Assembly (NCBI GenBank): GCA_030706685.1
Contig: JAUZOA010000058.1
Coordinates: forward strand, 1-36,445
From: Bacteroidota bacterium
GTDB lineage: Bacteria > Bacteroidota > Bacteroidia > Chitinophagales > Chitinophagaceae
DNA length: 36,445 bases
Direction of reading: 5' to 3'
Positions 9,380 to 18,015 of the stretch are shown here, in pieces. Under the pieces are notes generated by a model. That model did not search any database, was not told the origin of the DNA, and saw only the letters and a list, made by a program, of their open reading frames with translations. The translations under genes were made by a program, and so were the position numbers. Every line of letters begins with the position of its first letter. Position 1 is the first letter of the stretch.

Positions 9380-11359
9380 TTTTAATAATTCGGTGGTGCC
9401 TGCCATTTTCTGGTTATCATAAACCGTGATAATGTATTTCCCTTTCGCCAGGTTATTTACAGGAAGGTCAATAATAATCGTGCCGGTCCCTTTTGATTGA
9501 TGGAGCTGCATTACCAGCCTGCCTTCCATGTCATGTACTGTTATTGGCATATTCGTAATGGCGGCCTGGATTTGAATAACCAGTGATGCATCACTGCTGG
9601 CAGGATTAGGCTGAACGTAAATTTTGTTCGCACCTGTATTGCTCCCGGTTGTACAGGCTGATGCTAATGTCACGTTTGCCGTATCAATATAAACGGCTGC
9701 AAATGTTGCAGCAGCGGTATCAATGACCTGGCGGATACGGTAGGAGATAGTTCCTGCTGCTATATTATCCAGGGTATTGGTGTATTGATAAGTATGGTTA
9801 GCTAAGATATTTCCTGCCTGTGGGCTCATATCGGCGATCTTTGTATAACTATTTTCACCCGGGGCCTTTCTTTCAATTTCATATTTCATTGCTGATACAT
9901 CTTTACTGTTCCAGTTAAGCGTGACGCTGCAATTGTTTGCTGTTGCACTGGAAGTAGCATAATCTTTAAGCAGGCTGCTGAACGCCGCTTTCATATCCGG
10001 GATTCCATAGCCGATCCTGTTATCAGGTGCATTAAAAATACTTCCGGCTTCTTTTAAGGCGCGAACAATTCTCATATTATTAAACTCAGGAAACCCTTGC
10101 CAGAGACAGGTTCCAAGCCCTGCCATATTGGGACAGGCAAAAGAAGTTCCGCTGCCCGCAGCAACAGTATTGCCAGTTCCTTCTATTAACGCACTTACGC
10201 CAATTGATGCTACGTCAGGTTTTATCCTGCCATCCGAAGAAGGTCCATAACTGGAAAAATTTCCAACGATACCGGTTGCGCTTACAGCTCCAACAGCCAC
10301 TACACTATCACCGTCCGCAGGAGTGCTCAGGTAATGCCAGGTGTCCCCGCCGTCATTACCATTTGCCGCGAAAACCAATAATCCCTTTTTTGCTGCCAGG
10401 TCAGCAGCTATCGCAGCCATCGTCGTATTACCATTCATATCCGCGTAAGTATGATCAAAAACCGGGTTATCAAAGGTTGTATATCCCAGGGATGTTGAGA
10501 TCACATCAGCTCCGCTGCTATCTGCTTTTTCGGCCCCGCAGGCCCAGTTATGTTCTTCAATGGGATTTTCAGCGGGATCTTCTTCAGTACAATACAAATA
10601 AAAACCAGCCTTGGGGGCTTTACCTATAAACTGGCCGGGAATATTCGCTGCAATGGTAGACAAACACTCCATGCCGTGAACGTGAACATTAAGGTTTGTA
10701 TTTCCTAAAACGAAATTCCATGTTCCAAGTACTTGTCCATTAAGATTAATACTATCAAAAGCTTTTAACGATGTATAATTGGTGAAACCTGCATCCAGTA
10801 AAGCTATCTGCATGTTTTGCCCGCGCAGGCCGACATCATGTAAGAACTCGCCCTTGTGCAGATGGATCTCAGTAAAAGAATTGGTACCATAATTGAAATA
10901 GTCGCCTTCAATTCCTTCGATTCTTTCGACGAAGGGATCCACGGGTCTTATATTTTCTTCTTCCCTGTATTTGCCGGGGCCCGCAACGCCGGTTCTCGCC
11001 CCGATGGCCGACGCGCTTTGTACAAATGGCAATGCATTAATAGCTGTTATCGCATTGGGATCCGAAGTTTGAATAGTAACAGAGTTCAGCCATTTAGAAA
11101 CATTCAAAACAATCAGGTTTGGAATATTTCGTATTTGTGTAATATAGGAAGGCGGAACAGGAAGATCAGTGCTGTCAATGGCGATACCATATCTTGCCCG
11201 GCGATCAATAGCGCGTTGGGACAAATAGGCGGAAGGATTAGCGATTGTATAGGGAGTGCCCCCTTTATTTTTCAGTTTTACAACATAGCGCGTGAATTGC
11301 GCCTGCGATTCACTTACTACCAGGAAGCATAAAATAAGTAAGGATAAAATTTTTCTCAT
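9374..11359 (-). CDS. Secreted subtilisin-like serine protease (S8) with T9SS sorting domain
   Basis: 661 residues. Order: signal peptide (1-20, ending SESQA), an N-terminal propeptide-like part (about 21-130), the S8 catalytic domain (about 180-465), a fibronectin III-like domain (about 470-565) and a C-terminal T9SS sorting domain (about 576-661, beginning YVQPNPASSDASLVI and ending KYIITVYDNQKMAGTTELLKL). The catalytic triad is visible: D189 in IALLDAG, H228 in VHVHGMEC, S406 in SGTSFACPNMAG, with oxyanion N333 in AANGND. The domain plan predicts export by Sec, then release or surface attachment through the type IX system. It lies 43 nt downstream of the lipoprotein gene on the same strand, so the two may be co-transcribed. 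It overlaps the rsmB-like gene end by 6 bp. Confidence 0.93.
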   Translation of the reverse strand: MRKILSLLILCFLVVSESQAQFTRYVVKLKNKGGTPYTIANPSAYLSQRAIDRRARYGIAIDSTDLPVPPSYITQIRNIPNLIVLNVSKWLNSVTIQTSDPNAITAINALPFVQSASAIGARTGVAGPGKYREEENIRPVDPFVERIEGIEGDYFNYGTNSFTEIHLHKGEFLHDVGLRGQNMQIALLDAGFTNYTSLKAFDSINLNGQVLGTWNFVLGNTNLNVHVHGMECLSTIAANIPGQFIGKAPKAGFYLYCTEEDPAENPIEEHNWACGAEKADSSGADVISTSLGYTTFDNPVFDHTYADMNGNTTMAAIAADLAAKKGLLVFAANGNDGGDTWHYLSTPADGDSVVAVGAVSATGIVGNFSSYGPSSDGRIKPDVASIGVSALIEGTGNTVAAGSGTSFACPNMAGLGTCLWQGFPEFNNMRIVRALKEAGSIFNAPDNRIGYGIPDMKAAFSSLLKDYATSSATANNCSVTLNWNSKDVSAMKYEIERKAPGENSYTKIADMSPQAGNILANHTYQYTNTLDNIAAGTISYRIRQVIDTAAATFAAVYIDTANVTLASACTTGSNTGANKIYVQPNPASSDASLVIQIQAAITNMPITVHDMEGRLVMQLHQSKGTGTIIIDLPVNNLAKGKYIITVYDNQKMAGTTELLKL

Positions 11360-11402
11360 CCAATCTTTTTAATCCCCCGAATTTAAGTAATAAACGGCAG
11401 AT

Positions 11403-12170
11403 TTAATTATGGTCTACCATCCAGAGAGTAATGCCAAAGCCAGAATAATAGCCGCTGGGGCCGCTGGTATTTGGCTCGTATTCCCATAATTCATATTTGC
11501 GGTAAACCAGCCCGATGTCTTTTGAATACATGGCTACTGACCTGCTTTTGGATCCATAAATAGAAACATCCGTAACAGGCGCATTGAAGGCATCATCACT
11601 TTGTTCTACGGTGGTGACGCTATCATAGGTATAACCCTGGATCGTAACAGGCTGCATCACTCCGTCATAATGAAATTCCCAGTCATTCATTCCATTGTCA
11701 TAACTGTTAGTCGGGTTCAGTGTTTCATAAGGGTCAGTGGGGAGATAAATATTTCCTTTCCAGGTAAAGCCATCCCTGACAGGTAAATGTAATGCCACAA
11801 CACGAAAATTATTCTCGGTCACTTCTATCGAATTGGATAATGGCGTGATAATACAAGTACCGGCAGGTGTCCAGGAATCTGTTCCGGTTGAGTCGCTCAT
11901 ATAGGTATAAACGCGGTAAGCAGGCCTGCCCTCGTTATCTGTTATTGGCGCGTCAACTACATATTTTACCTGGTACCGGTGAGTTTCTATATTGCGGCCA
12001 AAGTTGGTAAATACTAAAGAGTCGAGACGATAGGTAATATACTTACCAGTTTGCAGTGGGATATAATCACTTAATGGTTCAGAAACAAAATCTTCTTTTT
12101 TTGTACAGGAAGTAAGAGTGAATGTTGTGGTGGTCAAAACACTGAGGCAAAGAATAGATAGGATTCTCAT
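11403..12170 (-). CDS. Putative lipoprotein of unknown function
   Basis: 255 residues from the ATG at 12170. A longer frame would need a TTG at 12188 and adds six residues ahead of the signal peptide, so the ATG is preferred. The start MRILSILCLSVLTTTTFTLTSC is a lipoprotein signal peptide with lipobox LTSC. The mature protein (CTKKEDFVSEPLSDYIPLQTGKY...) is rich in Thr, Tyr and Asp and looks mostly beta. The opening DYIPLQTGKYITYRLDS is a pattern seen in many Bacteroidota lipoproteins of unknown role. The minus-strand TATCCTTG at 12194-12187 is a possible -7 element just upstream. It precedes the subtilase gene by 43 nt and may share its transcript. Confidence 0.78.
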   Translation of the reverse strand: MRILSILCLSVLTTTTFTLTSCTKKEDFVSEPLSDYIPLQTGKYITYRLDSLVFTNFGRNIETHRYQVKYVVDAPITDNEGRPAYRVYTYMSDSTGTDSWTPAGTCIITPLSNSIEVTENNFRVVALHLPVRDGFTWKGNIYLPTDPYETLNPTNSYDNGMNDWEFHYDGVMQPVTIQGYTYDSVTTVEQSDDAFNAPVTDVSIYGSKSRSVAMYSKDIGLVYRKYELWEYEPNTSGPSGYYSGFGITLWMVDHN

Positions 12171-12257
12171 AAGCGGTTGTTGATTCAAGGATACAATAAT
12201 TTGTTAGTTAAGACATTGGGTAACGAATTATAAGCTATTCTGTTCTTAAAAATACAA

Positions 12258-12287
12258 ACAAAAAGCGGGGAATCATAATTCCCCGCT
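12258..12287 (-). terminator. Rho-independent terminator facing the minus strand, far from any minus-strand stop
   Basis: A perfect 10-bp stem, AGCGGGGAAT (12264-12273) with ATTCCCCGCT (12278-12287) and a 4-nt loop, followed on the minus strand by TTTTTGTTTG. The nearest minus-strand gene it could serve is mnmA, whose stop is 323 nt upstream. Confidence 0.82.
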
Positions 12288-12609
12288 GTAAAACGTTTGT
12301 TTTGAAAGTTTATTGTATTCAACCAGTTGGTACTCAGGTGTACAGAACCAGCCGGAGTTCGGATTGCCGGATTGAAAGTCTGAAAGAGATTAAGAGTTTT
12401 CGGCGCGTCGTTACTTGTTAATACTTGCCATAGCATGAATATCGGTAGTCTGCAGATAGATTATAGATTGTGTATAGGTAGTACTATCCCAGGTTCATGC
12501 TTCGCTTTTTTCTTTGTACTGTATATCGGGCATCCGGCAGGCTTAAGGGAGAAAAACCGTCAATTATCATTAGGCTCTTGTCTTGCTTTGAATCAACAGC
12601 TTATCCCGG
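12288..12609. other. 322-nt gap between the mnmA stop and the next terminator
   Basis: No convincing protein gene on either strand. An 83-codon minus-strand frame (12436-12185) runs through the terminator and has no recognisable features. The minus-strand text at about 12340-12400 is made of short degenerate CT-rich units (AACTCTT, AATCTCT, TTCAGAC, TTTCAAT, then AATCCGGC, AATCCGAA), a composition seen in Bacteroidota intergenic repeats. The stretch may be a long mnmA 3' UTR or an independent small RNA ending at the 12258-12287 terminator; the sequence does not decide. Confidence 0.45.
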
Positions 12610-13722
12610 CTACGAATTCAGCATTCCGGATTGAATAATTCCTCCGCCTATTACATCATCACCTTCATAAAAGACAGCGCTTTGACCAGGTGCGATGCCT
12701 TTTACGGTTTCGTAGAATCGTACAGACAGGGCATGCCCTGCCTGTACCGGATAAATATTCGACAAGCATCCTTTGTCTTTATACCGGATCTTTGTAAGCG
12801 CTTCCATTCCCGGTGTTATCGTGTCATATTTGATGAGGTTCAGTCCTGCTACTTTCATTTCGTTTTGTTCGAGGTCCTTTTCATCTCCAAGCATCACAGT
12901 ATTAGTACCGGGATCGATCTTCGTTACAAATACAGGTTTGCCAAAAGCAATATCCAGACCCTTTCTCTGGCCAATAGTGTAGAAGGGATATCCTTTATGC
13001 TTGCCGAGGATATTTCCATCCTTATCTACAAAATTTCCGCCATTCACTTTTTCTTCTAATCCTTCCACTCTTCTCTTCAAAAACCCCCGGTAATCATTAT
13101 CGGGTACAAAGCAAATTTCATAACTCTCGCTTTTCTTTGCCAGTTCAGGATAACCATAGTCCAAAGCCATCTGCCTGATCTCAGTTTTCCTGTAGGGGCC
13201 AAGGGGCAATAATGTCCTGCTTAAAAGATCCTGCTGCAATCCCCATAGCACATAGCTCTGATCTTTTGTATCATCCACGGCTTTGCTAACCACAAAACGG
13301 CCATTATCAAGCTGCCGGATCTTTGCATAATGGCCGGTAGCAATAAAGTCGCATCCCAGTGCATCCGCTCTTTTTAACAGGGCCCTCCATTTTATATGTG
13401 TATTGCACAATACACAGGGATTGGGAGTTCTGCCGGCGAGATATTCCTCTACGAAATTTTCGATGACAAAATCTCCGAATTCTTCCCTTATATCAAGTAT
13501 ATAATGGGCAAATCCGTGTTCGACGGCAGCCTGGCGTGCATCATTAAAACTGTCAAGGTTACAGCACCCCGTTTCTTTTTTACTTCCGCCGCTGGCAGCG
13601 TAGTCCCAGGTTTTCATGGTGATACCAACGACTTCATAGCCTTCATCATTCAGCATGAGAGCTGTAACGGTACTGTCGATACCGCCACTCATTGCCACCA
13701 AAACTTTTCCTTTCCGACTCAT
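12610..13722 (-). CDS. mnmA: tRNA 2-thiouridine(34) synthase MnmA
   Basis: 370 residues, the full family length. It thiolates U34 of Lys, Glu and Gln tRNAs using ATP and a sulfur relay. The PP-loop SGGIDS (12-17) binds ATP. The catalytic cysteine pair is C103 in NPCVLCN and C204 in ESYEICFVPDND. Other family marks are CDFIATGHYAKI and KDQSYVLWGLQQDLL, and a C-terminal beta domain ending AVFYEGDDVIGGGII. A candidate promoter -7 element is at 13751-13744. It is divergent from the LytTR remnant. The only downstream terminator seen is 323 nt away. Confidence 0.97.
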   Translation of the reverse strand: MSRKGKVLVAMSGGIDSTVTALMLNDEGYEVVGITMKTWDYAASGGSKKETGCCNLDSFNDARQAAVEHGFAHYILDIREEFGDFVIENFVEEYLAGRTPNPCVLCNTHIKWRALLKRADALGCDFIATGHYAKIRQLDNGRFVVSKAVDDTKDQSYVLWGLQQDLLSRTLLPLGPYRKTEIRQMALDYGYPELAKKSESYEICFVPDNDYRGFLKRRVEGLEEKVNGGNFVDKDGNILGKHKGYPFYTIGQRKGLDIAFGKPVFVTKIDPGTNTVMLGDEKDLEQNEMKVAGLNLIKYDTITPGMEALTKIRYKDKGCLSNIYPVQAGHALSVRFYETVKGIAPGQSAVFYEGDDVIGGGIIQSGMLNS

Positions 13723-13743
13723 GACTTAAAAAATTGCAAGCTG

Positions 13744-13751
13744 CAAATATA
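13744..13751 (-). promoter_or_regulatory. Candidate -7 element for mnmA
   Basis: The minus strand reads TATATTTG, a full match to TAnnTTTG, placed so that transcription would start about 15 nt before the mnmA ATG. No TTG is seen at the expected 19-21 nt upstream distance, so only half of the promoter is supported. Confidence 0.5.
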
Positions 13752-13758
13752 AGCCGAT

Positions 13759-13974
13759 ATGCTGGTTTTTGGGAGGCAAATTTTGCCGCTCGGGGAATTC
13801 TGGCGCGGATTTTTTATCCGGGTACACCGCACGCACCTGGTAAATAAGAAATTTATTCATCAATATAGCAAAGAAGGACACGGCAAAGTGAAACTGTCAA
13901 ATGGCGATTTGATAGAAGTATCCCGGAGAAAGAAAACATTCGTGCTTCAATCTTTGTATACGTTCGCGGCCTGA
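13759..13974 (+). pseudogene. LytTR response-regulator remnant (C-terminal fragment)
   Basis: 71 codons that read as the second half of a LytTR DNA-binding domain: FFIRVHRTHLVNKKFIHQY followed by GKVKLSNGDLIEVSRRKK (the family pattern is F-x-R-x-HRS-x-x-VN, then a Gly-Asp beta turn and VSR-RK). The receiver domain and the first strands of the LytTR fold are missing; an in-frame stop lies just upstream at about 13750. A full LytTR domain needs about 100 residues, so this piece is unlikely to bind DNA alone. It abuts the mnmA promoter and is followed by an intact terminator at 13997-14030, as if a deletion had removed the front of a regulator gene and left its end. A functional short protein cannot be excluded. 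Confidence 0.72.
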
Positions 13975-13996
13975 GGGGCCAGGTTATGTGTCCTCC

Positions 13997-14030
13997 ATCC
14001 CACGGGTTAATCACCGTGGGATTTTTTATT
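13997..14030 (+). terminator. Rho-independent terminator after the LytTR remnant
   Basis: A perfect 9-bp stem, ATCCCACGG (13997-14005) with CCGTGGGAT (14014-14022), then TTTTTATTTAT. It lies inside a longer reading frame of the next gene that would begin at 13988, which is one reason to place that gene's start at 14057. Confidence 0.9.
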
Positions 14031-14056
14031 TATCTTCCCTTTCTTATAAGCTTATT

Positions 14057-16633
14057 ATGAGAAGATTAATTCTTGCTATGGGCGCCCTGCTCTTCGTATT
14101 TATTGTGACCGCTCAAGACCTGAAATATTATCTGCCGGATTCAGTTACCTATAATCCTGCGATCCCCAAACCAAAAGATATTATCTATCATGAAGTAGGG
14201 GAATGGCATGTTACTCATGACCGGCTGGTCAATTACATGAAAGCATTGGCAGCCGCGGCGCCGGACAGGATTAAGCTGGAAACAATGGGATTCACTTATG
14301 AAAACCGCCCGCAAATACTATTGATCATTACTTCTGCAAAGAATCATCAGCACCTCGAAGAGATCCGTCAGCAACATGTGATGCTGAGCGACCCAGGCAA
14401 GTCTGCTTCATTGAACATTGATAATATGCCGATCGTAGTATGGATCGGTCATTCCATTCATGGCAATGAACAAAGCGGCAGTAATGCTGCGTTGGTAAGC
14501 GCTTATTATCTCGCTGCGGCGCAGGGAAAACAAATTGATGAGTTGCTCGACAATACAGTTATTCTTTTTGATCCGTCTTTCAACCCGGATGGAATGCAAC
14601 GTTTTTCTACCTGGGTAAACCAGCATAGAAGCAAGAATCTTGTAAGCGATCCCAATGACAGGGAATTTAATGAAGTATGGCCGGGTGGACGCTTCAATCA
14701 TTACTGGTTTGATCTTAACCGCGACTGGCTGCCCGCTGTACATGTGGAAAGTCAAAACAGGCTAAAGTGGTTTCATTTATGGAAACCCAATATCCTGACA
14801 GATCACCACGAGCAGGGCAGCAATGCTACTTTCTTTTTTCAACCGGGCGTTGCTTCAAGGGTAAACCCATTGACACCGGAGAAGAACCAGGAGTTAACCG
14901 CCAAGCTGGCAAAGTTTCATGCCGCGTTTTTAGACCGCATCGGTTCTTTATATTTTACCAAAGAAAATTATGATGATTTCTATTATGGAAAAGGGTCAAC
15001 CTACCCGGATATCAATGGCGCAGTCGGTATCTTGTTTGAACAGGCTTCTTCAAGAGGTCATTTGCAGCAAACCGCCAATGGATTATTAAGTTTTCCCTTT
15101 ACTATCAAAAATCAATTTACTACTACACTTTCCACTTTGGAGGGAGCAAAGGCCCTGCGGAAAGAGTTTTTGCAATGGCAGAGAGATTTTTATAAAAGTG
15201 CGCTGGCAGAAGCTGCTGCTTCGCCCGTCAAAGCCTATAAGTTTGGAGATACAAGTGACCGGGCAAGAACCAATCTTTTTGTAAATATGTTACGCCGGCA
15301 CCAGATAGATGTTTACCAGTTAAAAAAAGATTCGGGTGCAGGGGGAGTGGTGGCAGAAAATAAAAACACAACTTTTGTAGTGCCGGCAAACCAGCCCCAA
15401 TACCGGTTGATAAAAACGATTTTTGAGAAAACATTAAACTACAAGGATAGTTTATTTTATGATATTACTGCCTGGACGATGCCGCTGGCATTTGGCCTCG
15501 ATTTTGAAGAATCAGGTGTCGATGTGAGCAAAGACACCAGGCAGTACTCCAAATTAGATAGTGACCCGGTTATCAAAGGCGAAGTAACAGGAGGTAAGAG
15601 CGAATATGCTTATTTGATTGAATGGTCGGATTTTTTTGCTCCGGCAGCTTTGTATGAATTGCAGAGTGCTGGTATTATTACAAAGGTTGCAACAAACAAG
15701 TTCTTTACTACCGACCGCCAAAAGCAATTTAATTATGGAACGATCATGATACCTGTGGTCATGCAAACTTTATCTTCTGACCCGCTATACAATATAATAA
15801 AGAGGGTGACAGAAAAATACGGGCTGAATGTCCAGGCGGTTACTTCCGGCAATGTGCGTTCGGGAAGTGATCTCGGCAGCAGCAAGTTTATCCCGGTCAC
15901 AAAACCTTCCATAGCGATGATTGTCGGGCCGGGAGTCAATGCCACGGATGCCGGCGAAGTATGGTACCTGCTGGATCAAAGAATGAATATTCCTGCCACG
16001 CATCTTGAACCGGCAGTTTTCAATCGTGTTGATTTGAATAAATACAATACCTTAATAATGGTAGGAGGTTCTTACACCGATTTAAACAAAGACAAGCTAA
16101 AAACATGGGTGCAAAACGGGGGCACTTTGCTATTAACAGAAGAAGCAGTAACCTGGGCTGCCCAAAATGGGATCACAGATATCAAATTCAAAAAAGTAAA
16201 GCCTGCAGAAGACAGCACAAAAAGAATTGCCTATACTGAGAGGGAGCAAATTGACGGAGCTCAGCAGGTATATGGCGCTATTTTCGGCGCAGATATTGAT
16301 CTTACACATCCGTTGGCTTATGGCTATAACCAGCAAACAGTAAGCTTATTCAAAGCCAATAAAGTATTCATGGAAAAAAGCAATAATCCCTATGCTACTC
16401 CTTTTTATTACGGGAATAAGCCCCTGCAAAGCGGATGGGTAAGCAGGGAGAACGGAGATGCGGTTAAGAATTCTGCCGCGGTGATTGTCAATACAGTTGG
16501 AAATGGCCGTGTGATCAGTATTGCGGACAATCCTAACTTCAGGGCTTTCTGGCTTGGGGGTACCAAATTATTTATGAATGCAATCTTCTTTGGAAGGATT
16601 ATTGACGCAGCAGCCGGAAGAACAGGAGAATGA
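14057..16633 (+). CDS. Large exported M14-family zinc carboxypeptidase-like protein
   Basis: 858 residues from the ATG at 14057. An upstream in-frame ATG at 13988 lies before a terminator and adds 23 residues ahead of the signal peptide, so it was rejected. The signal peptide is MRRLILAMGALLFVFIVTAQ. The M14 domain (about 45-390) has the zinc motif HSIHGNEQSG (H135, E138), FDLNRDW (Asn/Arg substrate site), DHHEQGS (H250/H251) and a candidate catalytic glutamate in GILFEQAS (E328). The remainder (about 400-858) includes a region resembling the class I glutamine-amidotransferase-like fold, as in other large Bacteroidota M14 proteins (PSIAMIVGPGVNATDAGEVWYLLDQ; LIMVGGSYTDL; WVQNGGTLLLTEEAV), without an evident catalytic cysteine. 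It is probably periplasmic or outer-membrane; the substrate is unknown. Confidence 0.87.
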   Translation: MRRLILAMGALLFVFIVTAQDLKYYLPDSVTYNPAIPKPKDIIYHEVGEWHVTHDRLVNYMKALAAAAPDRIKLETMGFTYENRPQILLIITSAKNHQHLEEIRQQHVMLSDPGKSASLNIDNMPIVVWIGHSIHGNEQSGSNAALVSAYYLAAAQGKQIDELLDNTVILFDPSFNPDGMQRFSTWVNQHRSKNLVSDPNDREFNEVWPGGRFNHYWFDLNRDWLPAVHVESQNRLKWFHLWKPNILTDHHEQGSNATFFFQPGVASRVNPLTPEKNQELTAKLAKFHAAFLDRIGSLYFTKENYDDFYYGKGSTYPDINGAVGILFEQASSRGHLQQTANGLLSFPFTIKNQFTTTLSTLEGAKALRKEFLQWQRDFYKSALAEAAASPVKAYKFGDTSDRARTNLFVNMLRRHQIDVYQLKKDSGAGGVVAENKNTTFVVPANQPQYRLIKTIFEKTLNYKDSLFYDITAWTMPLAFGLDFEESGVDVSKDTRQYSKLDSDPVIKGEVTGGKSEYAYLIEWSDFFAPAALYELQSAGIITKVATNKFFTTDRQKQFNYGTIMIPVVMQTLSSDPLYNIIKRVTEKYGLNVQAVTSGNVRSGSDLGSSKFIPVTKPSIAMIVGPGVNATDAGEVWYLLDQRMNIPATHLEPAVFNRVDLNKYNTLIMVGGSYTDLNKDKLKTWVQNGGTLLLTEEAVTWAAQNGITDIKFKKVKPAEDSTKRIAYTEREQIDGAQQVYGAIFGADIDLTHPLAYGYNQQTVSLFKANKVFMEKSNNPYATPFYYGNKPLQSGWVSRENGDAVKNSAAVIVNTVGNGRVISIADNPNFRAFWLGGTKLFMNAIFFGRIIDAAAGRTGE

Positions 16634-16707
16634 TCTTGTAATAGTAAGGGTCACCCTGCCTTCTTTATTTCCAAAACCTGTTACACATTCTTTTCGTATA
16701 AGAAAAG

Positions 16708-17376
16708 GTGAGAAAACCTTTTAGAATATTCCCGCGTAAAAAGATAATCCCGGGCCTCTTGTTTTTGCTGGCAGGCTGGATCGTTATTGATCTTTATTAT
16801 CCCTTTAAAAGAGATATCAGTAAAATTGATGCCCGGGAGACAGCCCGGATGGAAGGAGCTATGTGGCGGTCCTATTATGAGAAAAAAAAGTTGAAGCTTT
16901 TTTTCCAATCGGCCGAACTGATACGGGAAGAATTTCATTTCCCTTTCTGGAGATCCAATCGGGCCGCTTATTATGCCGCTAAAGCCGCTTTTGTATTTAA
17001 AGACGGTCATAATCGCAGTGATTATGACAAAGCCCTGCCTTATCTTAAAAAATATTACGGCCTGGTTAATGATATCAGTATAACCCCGTTTAGTAGTGAC
17101 AGTGCTGCCATGACCGAACTGGAATGGTGGATCATACGCCGCGAACGGGATATGCATCCTCCGGCTGAATGGGAGAACTGGCTGGCTGCGACAGCCTCGG
17201 TAATGTATCATCTTCCTGCTGATTCATTCAGGGAATATGCAAAACTCAGGGTAGAAGCTATGTTGCTGCGGGATGAAAAAGGCGATTCTATTACAGAAAC
17301 AGACTGGCATAAGATTAATGATATATTAGCGGAGGCCTGGCAATCATTTGCCACTGGTTTACAACAAAAGAAATAA
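16708..17376 (+). CDS. Membrane-anchored protein of unknown function
   Basis: 222 residues read from a GTG at 16708, preceded by AGAAAAG; no ATG is available before residue 48, and starting there would delete the only hydrophobic segment, so GTG is the best choice. A basic N terminus (RKPFRIFPRKK) is followed by one membrane helix (about 14-30, IIPGLLFLLAGWIVIDLYY). The rest is helical and charged, rich in Trp, Tyr and Arg (ARMEGAMWRSYYEKKKLKLFF; YYAAKAAFVFKDGHNRSDYDKALPYLKKYY). The topology suggests a signal anchor with the bulk outside the cytoplasm. I recognise no family. It is 74 nt after the M14 gene and precedes a 357-nt gap. Confidence 0.72.
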   Translation: MRKPFRIFPRKKIIPGLLFLLAGWIVIDLYYPFKRDISKIDARETARMEGAMWRSYYEKKKLKLFFQSAELIREEFHFPFWRSNRAAYYAAKAAFVFKDGHNRSDYDKALPYLKKYYGLVNDISITPFSSDSAAMTELEWWIIRRERDMHPPAEWENWLAATASVMYHLPADSFREYAKLRVEAMLLRDEKGDSITETDWHKINDILAEAWQSFATGLQQKK

Positions 17377-17733
17377 AGCCGGGAACGACTATTCAATTTT
17401 TTCTTTTTAACGTCAAGGAAATTTACATACAAGGAAACGGCTATTTCAAACGGGGAACAACCCTTTGTTGTATTATCAACAAGAGAAGAACCGATATCAC
17501 TCCCGCTGATCTTACCGGCTAAATAGCTGATAAAAGAGCCAGGCAGATTTTTACATCGGGTTCTTCTTTAACCTGCCAATCCCGGTCAGTGAGCAGGCGA
17601 TAACCCATCCATACCGGGTTGCAGGTACAAACCTGCAAAGGAAAGCGATAAGCTGCTTTAAAATCAATTAGCTCACTGACAGCAGTCATTTTCCGGTTGA
17701 AGTGACGGGATGAACTTTGACTAAAATATTACT
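17377..17733. other. 357-nt intergenic region with a possible 56-codon minus-strand frame
   Basis: No gene is certain here. The minus strand contains an uninterrupted 56-codon frame from ATG at 17689 to TAG at 17519 (MTAVSELIDFKAAYRF..., with CTCNPVWMGYRLL and DRDWQVKEEPDVKICLALL). It looks protein-like but has no clear ribosome site or family. Inside it 17619-17638 is a perfect 8-bp hairpin with a 4-nt loop (TTGCAGGT/ACCTGCAA). Segments at about 17484-17496 and 17556-17569 form an imperfect inverted repeat (GAAGAACCGAT / ATCGGGTTCTTC). The last 25 nt hold the candidate promoter of the next gene. Confidence 0.35.
17712..17719 (+). promoter_or_regulatory. Candidate -7 element for the DUF4342 gene
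   Basis: GAACTTTG matches TAnnTTTG except at the first base and lies 15 nt before the ATG at 17734. No clear -33 TTG is at the expected spacing. Confidence 0.35.
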
Positions 17734-17979
17734 ATGGCAACAACTACGAAAGAATCTTTTACCATCAATGGTGAAAGCCTGCTGAAAAAAGTAAAAGAGC
17801 TGATCAGAGAGGGAAACGTAAGAAAGATCAGCATTCATGATAAAGCAGGAAAAGAACTGATGAACTTCCCATTAACTATCGGTGTAGTAGGTACTTTGAT
17901 AGCGCCTGTATTGGCAGCGCTGGGAGCGCTGGCGGCTATAATAGGTGAATGTACTATTACGGTGGAAAGAGAAGAATAA
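17734..17979 (+). CDS. DUF4342 domain protein
   Basis: 81 residues that fit DUF4342 over nearly the whole length: SFTINGESLLKKVKELIREG (residues about 8-27), NVRKISIHDKAGKELMNFPL (about 28-47), then a glycine/alanine-rich hydrophobic segment (TIGVVGTLIAPVLAALGALAAII, about 48-70) and the ending CTITVEREE. The hydrophobic stretch could be a membrane helix, but in this family it may be a buried strand-helix unit; the biochemical role is not known. It is the first gene of a tight pair with the CMD-like gene (36 nt) and is likely co-transcribed with it. Confidence 0.87.
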   Translation: MATTTKESFTINGESLLKKVKELIREGNVRKISIHDKAGKELMNFPLTIGVVGTLIAPVLAALGALAAIIGECTITVEREE

Positions 17980-18015
17980 TACCCGCACAAACAAAACGAA
18001 TAAAAAATAAAAGAA

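Noticed and set aside
10204-10629. 141-codon frame opposite the subtilase catalytic domain
   Set aside because: It lies entirely inside the minus-strand subtilase, whose domains and catalytic triad are clear; the opposite frame is a shadow.
12185-12436. 83-codon minus-strand frame
   Set aside because: It runs straight through a strong terminator and contains degenerate repeat-like sequence; no family, signal peptide or ribosome site.
13988-14056. Extended N terminus of the large M14 protein from the ATG at 13988
   Set aside because: The frame would cross a rho-independent terminator and put 23 residues in front of a clear signal peptide starting at 14057.
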